Shown here in pieces: positions 24,716 through 33,315 of a stretch of 64,000 bases of DNA. The number at the start of each line of letters is the position of its first letter. Positions within the stretch are counted from its first letter, which is position 1. The notes below the pieces were generated by a model, which did not search any database, had not been told where the DNA came from, and saw only the letters and a program-made list of their open reading frames with translations. The stretch is from Murinocardiopsis flavida (GTDB lineage Bacteria > Actinomycetota > Actinomycetes > Streptosporangiales > Streptosporangiaceae): the NCBI RefSeq assembly GCF_003014485.1, contig NZ_PYGA01000004.1, forward strand, positions 124,001 to 188,000, in the 5' to 3' direction. Position numbers and translations under genes: made by a program.

Positions 24716-25621
24716 CTACGGCGCGAGGCGGGCGAGCGTACCGGACTCCAGGGCGGTCCACACCGCGCCGTCGGACCCCAGGGCGATGCCGTGCGGCTCC
24801 GACCCCTGGGTCGGCAGCCCGTAGCCCTCGACGTCCCCGTCGGCCGTGATGCGCCCGATGCGGCCGGCCCCCCATTCGCTGAACCACAGGTCGCCGTGCG
24901 CTCCGGCGGTGATGGCGTGCGGGCGCGCTTCGGCGTCGGACAGCGCGGTCTCGGTGACCGCCCCCGCCGTCGTGATCCGGCCGATCCGCCCGGCACCGAT
25001 CTGGGTGAACCACAGCGCCCCGTCGGGTCCCGCTGCGATCCCCACCGGCGCCGCACCGGAGCGGGGCAGTGGATACACCGCGACCTCGCCGTCCAGGGCG
25101 ATGCGGCCGATCGCGTCGGCCTGGTTGAGGGTGAACCACAGGGCGCCGTCCGGGCCCGCGGCGATCATCGCGGGGAAGGCGCCCGACACCGGCAGGGGGA
25201 ACTCGGTGACCTCGCCCTCGGTGTTGATGCGCCCGATGCGGTCGGTGTTCATCTCGGTGAACCACATGGCCCCGTCGGGTCCCGCCGCGATGCCGTACGG
25301 GGCGCACTCGGGGCTGGGCAGCGGGAAGGACTCGGCCGCGCCGGTCGCACTGATGCGCCCGATGCGGTGATCGCGGTTGCGGGTGAACCACAGCGCGCCG
25401 TCGGGGCCCGGGGTGATGACCATCGGCCCGCAGGTGGGGGCGTCCAAGGAGTGGACGCGGTGGCTCCCGTCGGTCTCCAGGCGGCCGATACCCCCGCTGT
25501 GCACCAGGGTGCACCACATCGCCCCGTCCGGTCCGGCCGTGACCCCGTAGGGCCCGTCGCCGGGGGCGCCGATGGGAAACTCCCGGATCCCGTCGGGTGC
25601 GGTGTGCGCGGCGCTCGCCAT
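24716..25621 (-). CDS. Virginiamycin B lyase-like seven-bladed propeller protein
   Basis: A 301-residue Vgb-family protein. Seven propeller blades repeat a unit close to GPDGALWFT...IGRI (for example AAGPDGAMWFTEMNTDRIGR). The catalytic region of streptogramin B lyases is kept: PHAITAG and WFSEWGAGRIGRI followed by EPHGIALGSDG supply the His and Glu residues used for Mg-dependent ring opening. Authentic enzymes linearise the ester bond of type B streptogramins; many chromosomal homologues are unproven. GGAGAA lies before the ATG at 25621. It stands alone between a toxin-antitoxin pair and a CRISPR array. Confidence 0.85.
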   Translation of the reverse strand: MASAAHTAPDGIREFPIGAPGDGPYGVTAGPDGAMWCTLVHSGGIGRLETDGSHRVHSLDAPTCGPMVITPGPDGALWFTRNRDHRIGRISATGAAESFPLPSPECAPYGIAAGPDGAMWFTEMNTDRIGRINTEGEVTEFPLPVSGAFPAMIAAGPDGALWFTLNQADAIGRIALDGEVAVYPLPRSGAAPVGIAAGPDGALWFTQIGAGRIGRITTAGAVTETALSDAEARPHAITAGAHGDLWFSEWGAGRIGRITADGDVEGYGLPTQGSEPHGIALGSDGAVWTALESGTLARLAP

Positions 25622-25941
25622 GGTCGTTTCTCCGTTCTCCACGTTGCTCGTGTCCGGCGGCGAGCCTCGCGCGCGGGTGCCGCGCACGTCAACCGGGTTT
25701 CGCACAGGTCACGCCGTGCACACACTCGCCTCGCGGGTGCAGCAGGGGAGCAGCGGGAGCAGCGGGAGCACTGGGAGCGGCGGCAGAGCGTGCGGCCGGA
25801 CTCCGCGATCGGGAGCGCGTGGCCGCGTGGTCTGTTGCTGGCCCCTGTCCGCAAGCGGTACCCGGCCGACCTGGCAGTAAGGGCGGCACCAACGGCGGGC
25901 GGAGCTCCTGGCCTCGGTCGCACCGGCTAGTGAAGTCGCTT
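25622..25941. other. Gap between Vgb-like gene and CRISPR array
   Basis: 320 bp without a gene. It holds the vgb-like promoter side, a 9-bp tandem repeat at 25746-25781 and the trailer end of the CRISPR array. No cas gene fragments are visible. Confidence 0.6.
25746..25781. repeat. Four-copy 9-bp tandem repeat
   Basis: GGGAGCAGC, GGGAGCAGC, GGGAGCACT, GGGAGCGGC in tandem. Small slippage-type repeat, non-coding. Confidence 0.85.
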
Positions 25942-26519
25942 CGGTCCACCCCCGCCTGCGCGGGGCTTGGGCTCCAGGACCGGGGGTACCGCCATCTCGT
26001 GGAGGTCCACCCCCGCCTGCGCGGGGCTTGGCTTCACGGACCCGCCGGAGGCGGTGAAAGCCCCGGTCCACCCCCGCCTGCGCGGGGCTTGGGGAGTATT
26101 CCGGCTCTCGGAAGAGAGTAGCCTCGGTCCACCCCCGCCTGCGCGGGGCTTGGTCGGCGACCCCGTCCTCCAGCAGTTCGGTGGACGGTCCACCCCCGCC
26201 TGCGCGGGGCTTGGCCCGACCCGGGCGGCGACCCGCAGGTGTGGATCGGTCCACCCCCGCCTGCGCGGGGCTTGGACGGGATCATTCAGGGGCGATTCCG
26301 TGCGCGTCGGTCCACCCCCGCCTGCGCGGGGCTTGGTCGCCGACCGGCGACAGCGACCCCACGATCGTCGGTCCACCCCCGCCTGCGCGGGGCTTGGCAG
26401 GTGCAGCGGGCCGGTCTCGGCGGACAGCGCGGTCCACCCCCGCCTGCGCGGGGCTTGGTGGGCGTCCCGCAGGCGCCAGTCGGCCTGCTCCGGTCCACCC
26501 CCGCCTGCGCGGGGCTTGG
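25942..26519 (-). CRISPR. CRISPR array, 10 repeats and 9 spacers, type I-E-like
   Basis: Ten 29-base repeats at exact 61-base intervals, starting at 25942, 26003, 26064, 26125, 26186, 26247, 26308, 26369, 26430 and 26491, with nine distinct 32-base spacers. On the + strand each repeat begins CGGTCCACCCCCG and ends GCGGGGCTTGG; read on the - strand it begins CCAAGCCCCGCGC and ends GGGTGGACCG, the orientation and 29/32 geometry of actinobacterial type I-E arrays. Bases 2-29 are identical in all ten; the outer base is C in nine and A at 26003. The AT-richer flank on the right suggests the leader is there and transcription runs leftward. No cas genes occur in the window. Confidence 0.98.
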
Positions 26520-26620
26520 AGTTAATGACCTGGGACTTTGTAGCGTGTTATTGAAATGTGATGTGCGGGTTCGGCCGACTCTCTCTCCCCGTTGCTGCGA
26601 TTGAACAGCATGCACCACCA
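26520..26620 (-). promoter_or_regulatory. Probable CRISPR leader
   Basis: The 60 bases right of the array (TTAATGACC, ACTTTGTAGCG, TTATTGAAATGTG) are clearly AT-richer than the surroundings, as leaders are, and lie upstream of repeat 1 when read on the - strand. The edge is approximate; no defined IHF-like site is claimed. Confidence 0.55.
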
Positions 26621-26743
26621 CCGCCGCACCACGTCGAGCAACACGGGACTCGCCATCGCCGCAGAAGGTGCGCGTTGCGGGCGGGCCGAGGGGCGAATCC
26701 CGCGGTGCGCCCGGGCCGGGCGGGGGTCGGCGGGCGCGGCTGC

Positions 26744-27367
26744 TCAGCCCGTGTGCGGGTGGCCCACGGCCAGCAGGGCGAGCGGCACGTGCCCGGGTTC
26801 CAGCGCCCCCTCCAGTGCCGCGGACAGCAGCGCGTCGTCGAACCCGCCGACCAGCACCGACCCCAGGCCCAGGGCAGCGGCGTACAGCGCGGCGTTGTGC
26901 GCGGCGCAGCCGGCCTCCATCGCGAGGTAGCGCTCGCCGCGGCGGCCGTCGTCCTGCTGGTCGGCGAAGTGCTCCAGCATCGCGGGCAGGTCGCCGGAGA
27001 CCACGACGATCGCGGGCGCCTCGAACAGCCAGGGCTGCTCGCCGACCGCGGCCTCGGCGACGCGCCGCCCCGGGCCGGGGCCCGCCTCGACGGGTTCCAG
27101 CCCGGCGAAGGGGTGCTGGAGGTAGCAGCCCTGGCCGAGGCCGTCGACGTTGCGGGCCAGCACCGCCAGGCCCAGCGGGTACAGGCCGTCCGCTGAGGGC
27201 GCGGTGCGCCGGGCCCCGCCGTCGAGCCGGCCCTGCGCGGCCCACAGCACGCGGTCCAGCGCCGCGGCGTCCAGCGGGCGCTCGGCGAAGCGCCGCACGC
27301 TGACGCGCCGGCGGAGCAGGTCCGCCAGCGCCTCGGGCAGCCACTGCGGCGGTCCGGGTGGGGTCAT
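26744..27367 (-). CDS. SagB/ThcOx-type FMN nitroreductase-fold oxidase
   Basis: A 207-residue member of the nitroreductase superfamily, SagB-type branch. RRRVSVRRFAERPLDAAALD at the start is the FMN phosphate-binding segment, RRTAPSADGLYPL the SagB-like loop (normally PSAG) and MEAGCAAHNAALYAAALGLG the dimer helix. SagB enzymes oxidise azolines to azoles in modified peptides, but many stand-alone copies have no such partner. No precursor peptide or YcaO cyclodehydratase is nearby, so a general oxidoreductase role is equally possible. Confidence 0.82.
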   Translation of the reverse strand: MTPPGPPQWLPEALADLLRRRVSVRRFAERPLDAAALDRVLWAAQGRLDGGARRTAPSADGLYPLGLAVLARNVDGLGQGCYLQHPFAGLEPVEAGPGPGRRVAEAAVGEQPWLFEAPAIVVVSGDLPAMLEHFADQQDDGRRGERYLAMEAGCAAHNAALYAAALGLGSVLVGGFDDALLSAALEGALEPGHVPLALLAVGHPHTG

Positions 27368-27549
27368 GGGTGCGTCCCTCGGGTGGCGGTGTCCCGCGGC
27401 GCCCCTCAGGGGCGCCGCGGCGTCGGGCAGCCGAATCCGGCAATTTGCCAGTATGCCCGCGCTGGAGGGCCTCCGGCGCCGCGGCGCACCGCCGACGGGC
27501 TATCCGGCGCGGTGGCGGCGCACCGGGCGCGCTGCGACAATGGCCGCGC

Positions 27550-28440
27550 ATGAGTACCGACCACCACGACGCGGCCCGGCGGTCCCTGGCCGCCCTCGCC
27601 GTCGGCGACGCGTTCGGGTCCCAGTTCTTCGTCCCGGGCACCCGCACCCACCTCGCCGAACACACCCTGCCCCCGGCGCCCTGGCAGTGGACCGACGACA
27701 CCGAGATGGCGTGCTCGGTCTACCGGGTGCTGGTGGAGCAGGGCCGGGTCGACCAGGACGCGCTCGCGGCGAGCTTCGCCGCCCACCACGACTTCGACCG
27801 CGGGTACGGCCCCGCCACCACCCGGATGCTGCGCCAGGTCCGCGAGGGCGGCGACTGGCGGGACCTGGCGGCGCGGCTGTTCGAGGGGCGGGGGTCCTTC
27901 GGCAACGGCGCGGCCATGCGGGTGGCGCCGCTGGGCGCGTGGTTCAGCACCGACACGGCGGTGGCCGCGGAGCAGGCGGCGCGCTCGGCGACCATCACCC
28001 ACACCCACCCCGAGGCGGTGGCCGGGGCCGTGGCCGTGGCGGTCGCGGCGGCGGTGGCCGCGCGCGACGGCGAGCTGAAGCCGGGCCCGTTCTTCGACGA
28101 GGTCATCGCGCACGTTCCGCGCGGCCTGGTCCACGACGGGCTGGGGTACGCGCGGCTGCTGCTCACGGTGCGCGACCCGCGCACGGCAGCGCACCACCTG
28201 GGGTCGGGGCAGCGGGTCAGCGCCCAGGACACCGTCCCGTTCACGGTGTGGGCCGCGGCCAAGCACCTGGCCGTGCGGGAGGGCTCTTTCGAGGCGGCGA
28301 TGTGGGACGCCGTGAGCGGCGGCGGCGATGCCGACACCACCTGCGCCATCATCGGTGGGATCCTGGGCGCCCGCCTCCCGCCGCCGCCCGAGTCGTGGCG
28401 TTCCCGCGTCGAGGCCCTGCCCGCCTGGTCGGGCGCCTGA
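27550..28440 (+). CDS. ADP-ribosylglycohydrolase family protein
   Basis: A 296-residue DraG/ARH-type hydrolase. The two-metal site is visible: WTDDTEMA near residue 47 and GDADTTCAIIGGILGA near 260, plus GNGAAMRVAPLGAWF. The family removes ADP-ribose from Arg or other side chains, or breaks down ADP-ribose derivatives; the target is unknown. The ATG at 27550 is adopted because the family begins within a few residues of RRSLAALAVGDAFG. It diverges from the SagB-type gene with no sign of a shared regulator and no ADP-ribosyltransferase nearby. Confidence 0.9.
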   Translation: MSTDHHDAARRSLAALAVGDAFGSQFFVPGTRTHLAEHTLPPAPWQWTDDTEMACSVYRVLVEQGRVDQDALAASFAAHHDFDRGYGPATTRMLRQVREGGDWRDLAARLFEGRGSFGNGAAMRVAPLGAWFSTDTAVAAEQAARSATITHTHPEAVAGAVAVAVAAAVAARDGELKPGPFFDEVIAHVPRGLVHDGLGYARLLLTVRDPRTAAHHLGSGQRVSAQDTVPFTVWAAAKHLAVREGSFEAAMWDAVSGGGDADTTCAIIGGILGARLPPPPESWRSRVEALPAWSGA

Positions 28441-28768
28441 GCGGGGCGCCGTGCCGCCGTGCCCGCACACCGGTGGCCCGCGGTGTGCGGCTGCCGCGCG
28501 GGGGTGATCGCGGGCCGGCCGGGGCGCCCGGGCACGGGAGTGCCGCCGCCGCGGCACCGGCGGCCCGCTGCGCCGGTCCGCGCGCGGGGGGCGCGGATGC
28601 CGGCGGACCTCACCGACCACCTCTCCGACGCCGCGCCCCGCGCGCGGGGGCCGCGGGCTGAGCTGCGTGGTTCGCGGGTCCGCCCCGGGTCGGGGCGCCC
28701 GTGGGCGGCGGTGCGGCGCTGGCTAGGATTCGGCCCATGGACTCCGTGTACCTCCCGCGCCTCCCCAC
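28441..28768. other. Gap before EamA transporter
   Basis: 328 bp of GC-rich sequence with no supportable gene; small inverted GGCGCC repeats near 28434 are the only structure. The last 40 bases contain the promoter side of the transporter. Confidence 0.5.
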
Positions 28769-29740
28769 GTGAGCGCCGCCCCCGCGCGCCACCGCGCCTC
28801 GGGCCTGGCCCTCGGGCTGGCGTCGGCTCTGGCCTTCGGCGGGTCCGGGCCGGTCGCGAAACCGCTGATCTCCGCGGGCATCGACCCGTTGCACGTCACC
28901 TGGCTGCGCCTGGCCGGGGTCGCCCTGGTCCTGCTGCCGGTGGCCTGGCGGTACCGGTCGGTCGTGCGCACCCACCCCTGGCTGCTGCTGGCCTACGGGG
29001 TGTTCCCCATGGCGGGGGTGCAGGCGTTCTACTTCGCGGCGATCTCCCGCATCCCGGTGGGGGTGGCGCTGCTGCTGGAGTTCCTGGGCCCCGTGCTCGT
29101 GCTGGCCTGGATCCGGGCGGTGCGCCGCCAGCACGTGTCCCGCGCGGCCGCCATCGGGGTGATACTCGCGGTGGCCGGGCTGGGCTGCCTGGTGGAGGTG
29201 TGGGCGGGGGCGACTTTGGACCCGGTGGGGGTGGCGCTGGGCCTGGCCGCGGCCGCCTGCCAGGCCGGGTACTTCCTCATCTCCGACAGCGCGGGCGATG
29301 AGGTCGACCCGGTCGCCCTCATCGCGTTCGGGTCGATCGCCGCGACCGTGCTGATCACGGTGGTGGCGCGCCCGTGGGAGCTGGACTGGGCGGTGCTGGC
29401 CGCCCAGGTCCCGGTGTCGGGGGTGGAGGTGCCCGCGATGGCGCTGGTGGCGTGGATCGTGCTGGTCACGACCGCGCTCGCCTACGTGACCGGGGTCGCG
29501 GCCATCCGCCGGCTGTCCCCGGTGGTCGCCGGGGCGGTGGCCTACCTGGAGGTGGTCACCGCGATCGTGCTGGCCTGGCTGATGCTGGGGGAGGCGCTCA
29601 GCACGGCCCAGACCGTCGGGGCGGTCATCGTGGTGGCGGGGGCGTTCATCGCCCAGTCCGCGGTGCCCTCCGCTGCGCCGCCGCCCCCGGATCCGCCCCG
29701 GGACCAGGACCGGGCCCCGGGGCAGAGCCGCCCGGTGTGA
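28769..29740 (+). CDS. EamA/DMT-family transporter (RhaT/YdcZ-like)
   Basis: A 323-residue drug/metabolite transporter with ten membrane segments in two EamA repeats (about 12-140 and 155-290). Marks are ALAFGGSGPVAKPLISAGID at the first segment and GAVAYLEVVTAIVLAWLMLG near the last. The C-terminal 30 residues are Pro/Asp-rich. It starts with GTG at 28769. Its last 95 bp overlap the 3' end of the convergent amino-acid permease, so both C-terminal tails come from the same DNA. Likely exports a small metabolite. Confidence 0.9.
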   Translation: MSAAPARHRASGLALGLASALAFGGSGPVAKPLISAGIDPLHVTWLRLAGVALVLLPVAWRYRSVVRTHPWLLLAYGVFPMAGVQAFYFAAISRIPVGVALLLEFLGPVLVLAWIRAVRRQHVSRAAAIGVILAVAGLGCLVEVWAGATLDPVGVALGLAAAACQAGYFLISDSAGDEVDPVALIAFGSIAATVLITVVARPWELDWAVLAAQVPVSGVEVPAMALVAWIVLVTTALAYVTGVAAIRRLSPVVAGAVAYLEVVTAIVLAWLMLGEALSTAQTVGAVIVVAGAFIAQSAVPSAAPPPPDPPRDQDRAPGQSRPV

Positions 29741-31151
29741 GGTCCAGGGCGCGCCCGCTGGGCGGGCGGGCCCCGAAGCGGCCGCGCGCCCAGCAGGCCA
29801 GCCCCACCACGGCCGCGCTCGCCGCGGTGGCCGCCAGCGGCGGGCGCTGGGCGTCCATGAACACCATCGCGACGAGCACGGCGACCAGGGCGAGCAGCGT
29901 GGCCGCGCTGAGGTAGGGGAACCCCCACATGCGGAATGCCGGTGCCTCGCCCGCGCGCCGCATCCGCACCCCCAGCACCAGGTGCGACACCAGGATCGTG
30001 ATGAACAGCACCAGCAGGATCGCGCCGATGGAGTTCACCAGGAACCAGAAGATCGAGGCGGGCCACATGTAGTTGGCGGCGACCGAGGCGAAGCCCACGA
30101 CCGTGCCCGCCAGCAGCGCCCGCGCCGGGACGCCGCGGCGGGTGAGTTTCGCGAGCGCGGCGGGGGCGTCGCCCTGGCGGGTCAGCACGTGCAGCATCCG
30201 CGAGGAGGTGTACATGGCGGCGTTGAGGACGCTCAGGACCGCGATGAACACCACGATCTGCATGATGGTGCCCGCGCCCGGCACGCCCAGGCCCGCCATG
30301 ACGGCGACGAACGGGCTGTCGTCGGGGTCGCCGGAGACGGTGTCCCACGGCAGGACGGTCACCACGACCAGCAGCGAGGCGATGTAGAACAGCGCGATGC
30401 GCCACACCACGTTCGTGGTGGCCCGGGCGACGTTGCCGACCGGGTCGTCGGACTCGCCCGCGGCGATCGCGGGGATCTCCACCCCGCCGAAGGAGAACAG
30501 CACCACCACGACGGCGGCCAGCACCGCCGCCCACCCCTGCGGGGCGAACCCGCCGTGGGCCCACAGGTTGGCCACCGCGCCGCCCGGCGCGCCGGGCCAC
30601 CACCCGGCGGCGAACAGCACGCCCATCACCAGGAACACCGCGATGGTGGCGACCTTGACCAGGGAGAACACCGACTCGGTCTCGCCGAACACCCGCACCG
30701 ACACCAGGTTCGCGCCGGTCATGGCCACCATCAGGACCAGCGACAGCACCCACGGGGGCGCGTCGACCCAGGCCGCCAGCAGCGCGGCGCCGGCCACGGC
30801 CTCGGCCGCGATCAGCACCGCGTACAGCCACCAGTACAGCCAGCCGATGCAGAATCCCGCCCACGGGCCCAGCGCCATGCGCGCGTAGTCGGCGAACGCC
30901 CCGGCGGACGGCCGGGCGACCACCATCTCGCCGAGCGCCCGCAGGGTCAGCAGGACCATCGCCCCGGCGATGGCGTAGGACACCACCGCGGCGGGGCCCA
31001 CCGCGTGGATGACCACACCGGAGCCGACGAACAGCCCCGAGCCGACGGACCCGCCGATGGCGATCATGGTCAGGTGGCGGCGGCGCAGGCCGCGGCGCGG
31101 GCGGGCCGGGGGCGCGGCGGGGGAGCCGGGCGGGTCGGCGTGGGCGTTCAC
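29646..31151 (-). CDS. Amino-acid permease (APC superfamily, AAT family)
   Basis: A 501-residue transporter with twelve membrane segments. The first-segment substrate motif reads LTMIAIGGSVGSGLFVGSG, and GEMVVARPSAGAFADYARMA and SFGGVEIPAIAAGESDDP match the AAT family (GabP, proline or aromatic permeases). It imports an amino acid with protons. The GTG at 31151 is proposed where family similarity begins; the ribosome site is weak. The Pro/Gly-rich C-terminal tail overlaps the EamA gene by 95 bp on the other strand. Confidence 0.92.
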   Translation of the reverse strand: MNAHADPPGSPAAPPARPRRGLRRRHLTMIAIGGSVGSGLFVGSGVVIHAVGPAAVVSYAIAGAMVLLTLRALGEMVVARPSAGAFADYARMALGPWAGFCIGWLYWWLYAVLIAAEAVAGAALLAAWVDAPPWVLSLVLMVAMTGANLVSVRVFGETESVFSLVKVATIAVFLVMGVLFAAGWWPGAPGGAVANLWAHGGFAPQGWAAVLAAVVVVLFSFGGVEIPAIAAGESDDPVGNVARATTNVVWRIALFYIASLLVVVTVLPWDTVSGDPDDSPFVAVMAGLGVPGAGTIMQIVVFIAVLSVLNAAMYTSSRMLHVLTRQGDAPAALAKLTRRGVPARALLAGTVVGFASVAANYMWPASIFWFLVNSIGAILLVLFITILVSHLVLGVRMRRAGEAPAFRMWGFPYLSAATLLALVAVLVAMVFMDAQRPPLAATAASAAVVGLACWARGRFGARPPSGRALDLTPGGSAPGPGPGPGADPGAAAQRRAPRTGR

Positions 31152-31267
31152 ACCCACCGAGGCTAGCCGCCCGCACCCCCTGCCCGAACCCGCCACACCA
31201 CCCCTGACCTGCACCGGGCCGCCGGATGTGGGCGACACCACCCCTCGGGAGGCGCAAGGGGCGCCGG

Positions 31268-31340
31268 CGGCCCGCGCCCCGGGGGGCCCGTCGGGGCGCG
31301 GGCCGCCCGGTGGGCCTCCCTCCCCGGGGGGAGGCCCACC
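31268..31340. promoter_or_regulatory. Two tandem strong hairpins before histidine kinase
   Basis: Hairpin 1: CGGCCCGCGCCCCG (31268-31281) with CGGGGCGCGGGCCG (31292-31305), 14-bp perfect stem, 10-base loop. Hairpin 2: GGTGGGCCTCCC (31309-31320) with GGGAGGCCCACC (31329-31340), 12-bp perfect stem, 8-base loop. Only three bases separate them. They end 30 bp before the kinase GTG, with no gene on the + strand ending here, so they are not simply a terminator for a neighbour. Confidence 0.75.
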
Positions 31341-31369
31341 ACCGGCGGCGTCTGCCAGCATGAGCAGGT

Positions 31370-32662
31370 GTGAGGCTCCTGCGCATGGTCCCGGCCCCGC
31401 TGATCGCGACCACCACCTACACCCGCTGGGTGTACCTGGTCGTGGGCGGCGGCGTGTTCATGCCCTACGCCATCGGCGCGGCCGTGCTCGTGTCCCTGTT
31501 CCTGCCCGGAACCTGGACCGACCCCACCGAGCAGCGCGAACTCCTCAACACCGCGCCCGTGGGCCTGACCTCGCTGCTGCTGGCCCTGGTGCTGACCACG
31601 GCCACCGGGTGGCTGCCGGGCGCGCACGCCTTGCAGACCCAGATCGCCCGCGCCCTACTCGGCGGGCCGATCACCCGGGACCCGGCCGCGGCCGCGCCCA
31701 CCACCTGGCGGTCGCGGGCCCGCACCGGGGTGTGGCTGAGCCTGCACCTGCTCACCGGGTTCGCCCTGAGCCTGGCGACGATGATCCTGCTGACCCAGGC
31801 GGCGCTGCTGGCGGCGGCGCCGTTCGCCCCGGTGGGGTTCGGCGGCGCCCAGGACCTGCTGGACATGGTGCCCGCCGCGGTGGTCACCGGCCCGTGGCGG
31901 CCCCTGGCGCCCGCGGTGGGGCTCCTGGTCCTCGCCGTGCTCGTGTCGCTGGTCGCCACCGTCGGGCACCTGCTCGCGATGGCGGCCCCGTTCCTGCTCG
32001 GCCCCTCGGCGGCCGACCGCATCAGTGCCGCCCAGGCCCGCGCCGACTCCCTGGCCGAACGCAACCGGCTCGCCCGCGAACTGCACGACTCCATCGGCCA
32101 CGCCCTGTCGGTGGTCACCCTGCACGCCGGGACCGCGGCCCGCCTCATCGACACCGACCCCCGCTTCGCGCGCACCGCGCTGGAGGCGATCGCCGACACG
32201 GCCCGCACCGCCACCGAGGAGCTCGACCACGTCCTGGGCCTGCTCCGCGACGAACGGGCCGCCACCGCGCCGCTGCGCGACCTCACCGACCTGCCCGGCC
32301 TCATCGACGCCACCGGCGCCCTGGGCCTGCACATCGACACCGCCATCACCGGCGACCTGGCGTCGGTGCCCGCCGTGGTCTCCCGCGAGACCTACCGCGT
32401 CTGCCAGGAAGGGCTCACCAACGCCGCACGCCACGCCGGTAAGGTGCCCATCAGCCTCACCCTGGCCGTCGGCGACGAAAGGCTCCGCGTGGAGATCAGC
32501 AACCCCCGGCCCGCCCGGGCCCCCGCACCGGCGCGGCGCGGCGGCCGGGGGCTCGACGGGATGGCCGAGCGGCTGCGGCTGCTGGGCGGGCGCCTCGACG
32601 TCGGGGCCCACGGCGGGGTGTGGCGGCTGCGCGCCGACATCGGCTGGGGGAGCGGGCGGTGA
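31370..32662 (+). CDS. Two-component sensor histidine kinase (HisKA_3, NarL-type)
   Basis: A 430-residue membrane kinase. About four hydrophobic segments lie in residues 15-210, with short outside loops, so the signal is probably sensed within or at the membrane. The phospho-acceptor is His239 in RELHDSIGHALS. The ATPase domain has the N box (EGLTNAARHAG) and G box (GGRGLDGMAERLRLLGG). The GTG start at 31370 lies just after two tandem hairpins. Its stop overlaps the response-regulator start (GTGA, 32659-32662). Confidence 0.92.
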   Translation: MRLLRMVPAPLIATTTYTRWVYLVVGGGVFMPYAIGAAVLVSLFLPGTWTDPTEQRELLNTAPVGLTSLLLALVLTTATGWLPGAHALQTQIARALLGGPITRDPAAAAPTTWRSRARTGVWLSLHLLTGFALSLATMILLTQAALLAAAPFAPVGFGGAQDLLDMVPAAVVTGPWRPLAPAVGLLVLAVLVSLVATVGHLLAMAAPFLLGPSAADRISAAQARADSLAERNRLARELHDSIGHALSVVTLHAGTAARLIDTDPRFARTALEAIADTARTATEELDHVLGLLRDERAATAPLRDLTDLPGLIDATGALGLHIDTAITGDLASVPAVVSRETYRVCQEGLTNAARHAGKVPISLTLAVGDERLRVEISNPRPARAPAPARRGGRGLDGMAERLRLLGGRLDVGAHGGVWRLRADIGWGSGR

Positions 32663-33315
32663 TCCGCCTCGCCCTCGCCGACGACGAGGCCCTCGTCCGC
32701 GCCGGGCTGCGCGCGCTCCTCAACGCCGAACCGGACCTCAGCGTGGTCGCCGAGACCGACGACGGCACCGGGGTCCTCGACATGGTGCGCCGGCACCGCC
32801 CCGACGTCGTCCTGATGGACGTGCGCATGCCCCGCATGGACGGCATCGCCGCCACCCGCGCGCTGATCGCCGCGCTCGACACCCCGCCCAAGATCGTGGT
32901 CGTCACCACCTTCGAGAACGACGACCACGTGCACGCCTGCCTGCGCGCGGGCGCTGATGCGTTCCTGCTGAAACGCGCCCGCCCCGAGGACATCCTCACC
33001 GCGGTGCGCGTGGTTGCCCAGGGCGACGCCCTGCTGTTCCCCGCGGCCATCCGGTCCCTTGCCGCCGCCAGCCCCCACCCCGGGCACCCGGCCGCGGCGG
33101 CGGTGGGGGCGCTGACCCAGCGCGAGGCCGAGACGCTGCGCCTCATGGCGCGCGGGCACTCCAACACCGAGATCGCGGCCGAGCTGTTCGTGGGCGTGCA
33201 GACCGTGAAGACCCACGTCTCCAACATCCTCGCGAAGCTGGGGGTGCGCGACCGCACCCAGGCGGTCATCGCCGCCTACGACTCCGGCCTCATCCAGCCC
33301 GGCGGCGCCCCGTGA
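32659..33315 (+). CDS. NarL/FixJ-family response regulator
   Basis: A 218-residue regulator. Receiver: acidic pair D8-D9, phospho-acceptor Asp54 (VVLMDVRMPRMDG), Thr83/84 and Lys105. Output: LuxR-type HTH at about 150-210 (LTQREAETLRLMARGHSNTE, then GVQTVKTHVSNILAKLGV). It starts inside the kinase stop and ends inside the start of the P-loop gene (GTGA, 33312-33315), so three proteins are translated in a chain. Its DNA targets are not known. Confidence 0.94.
   Translation: MIRLALADDEALVRAGLRALLNAEPDLSVVAETDDGTGVLDMVRRHRPDVVLMDVRMPRMDGIAATRALIAALDTPPKIVVVTTFENDDHVHACLRAGADAFLLKRARPEDILTAVRVVAQGDALLFPAAIRSLAAASPHPGHPAAAAVGALTQREAETLRLMARGHSNTEIAAELFVGVQTVKTHVSNILAKLGVRDRTQAVIAAYDSGLIQPGGAP

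Noticed and set aside
25927-26376. Open frames with regular PSPAQAGVDR or HPRLRGAW repeats that look like a repeat protein
   Set aside because: These are translations of the CRISPR repeats, whose 61-base period shifts frame at each unit; not a gene.
26744-27367. Azole-peptide (RiPP) cluster built on the SagB-like enzyme
   Set aside because: No YcaO cyclodehydratase, precursor peptide or exporter lies next to it, so a stand-alone oxidoreductase is assumed.
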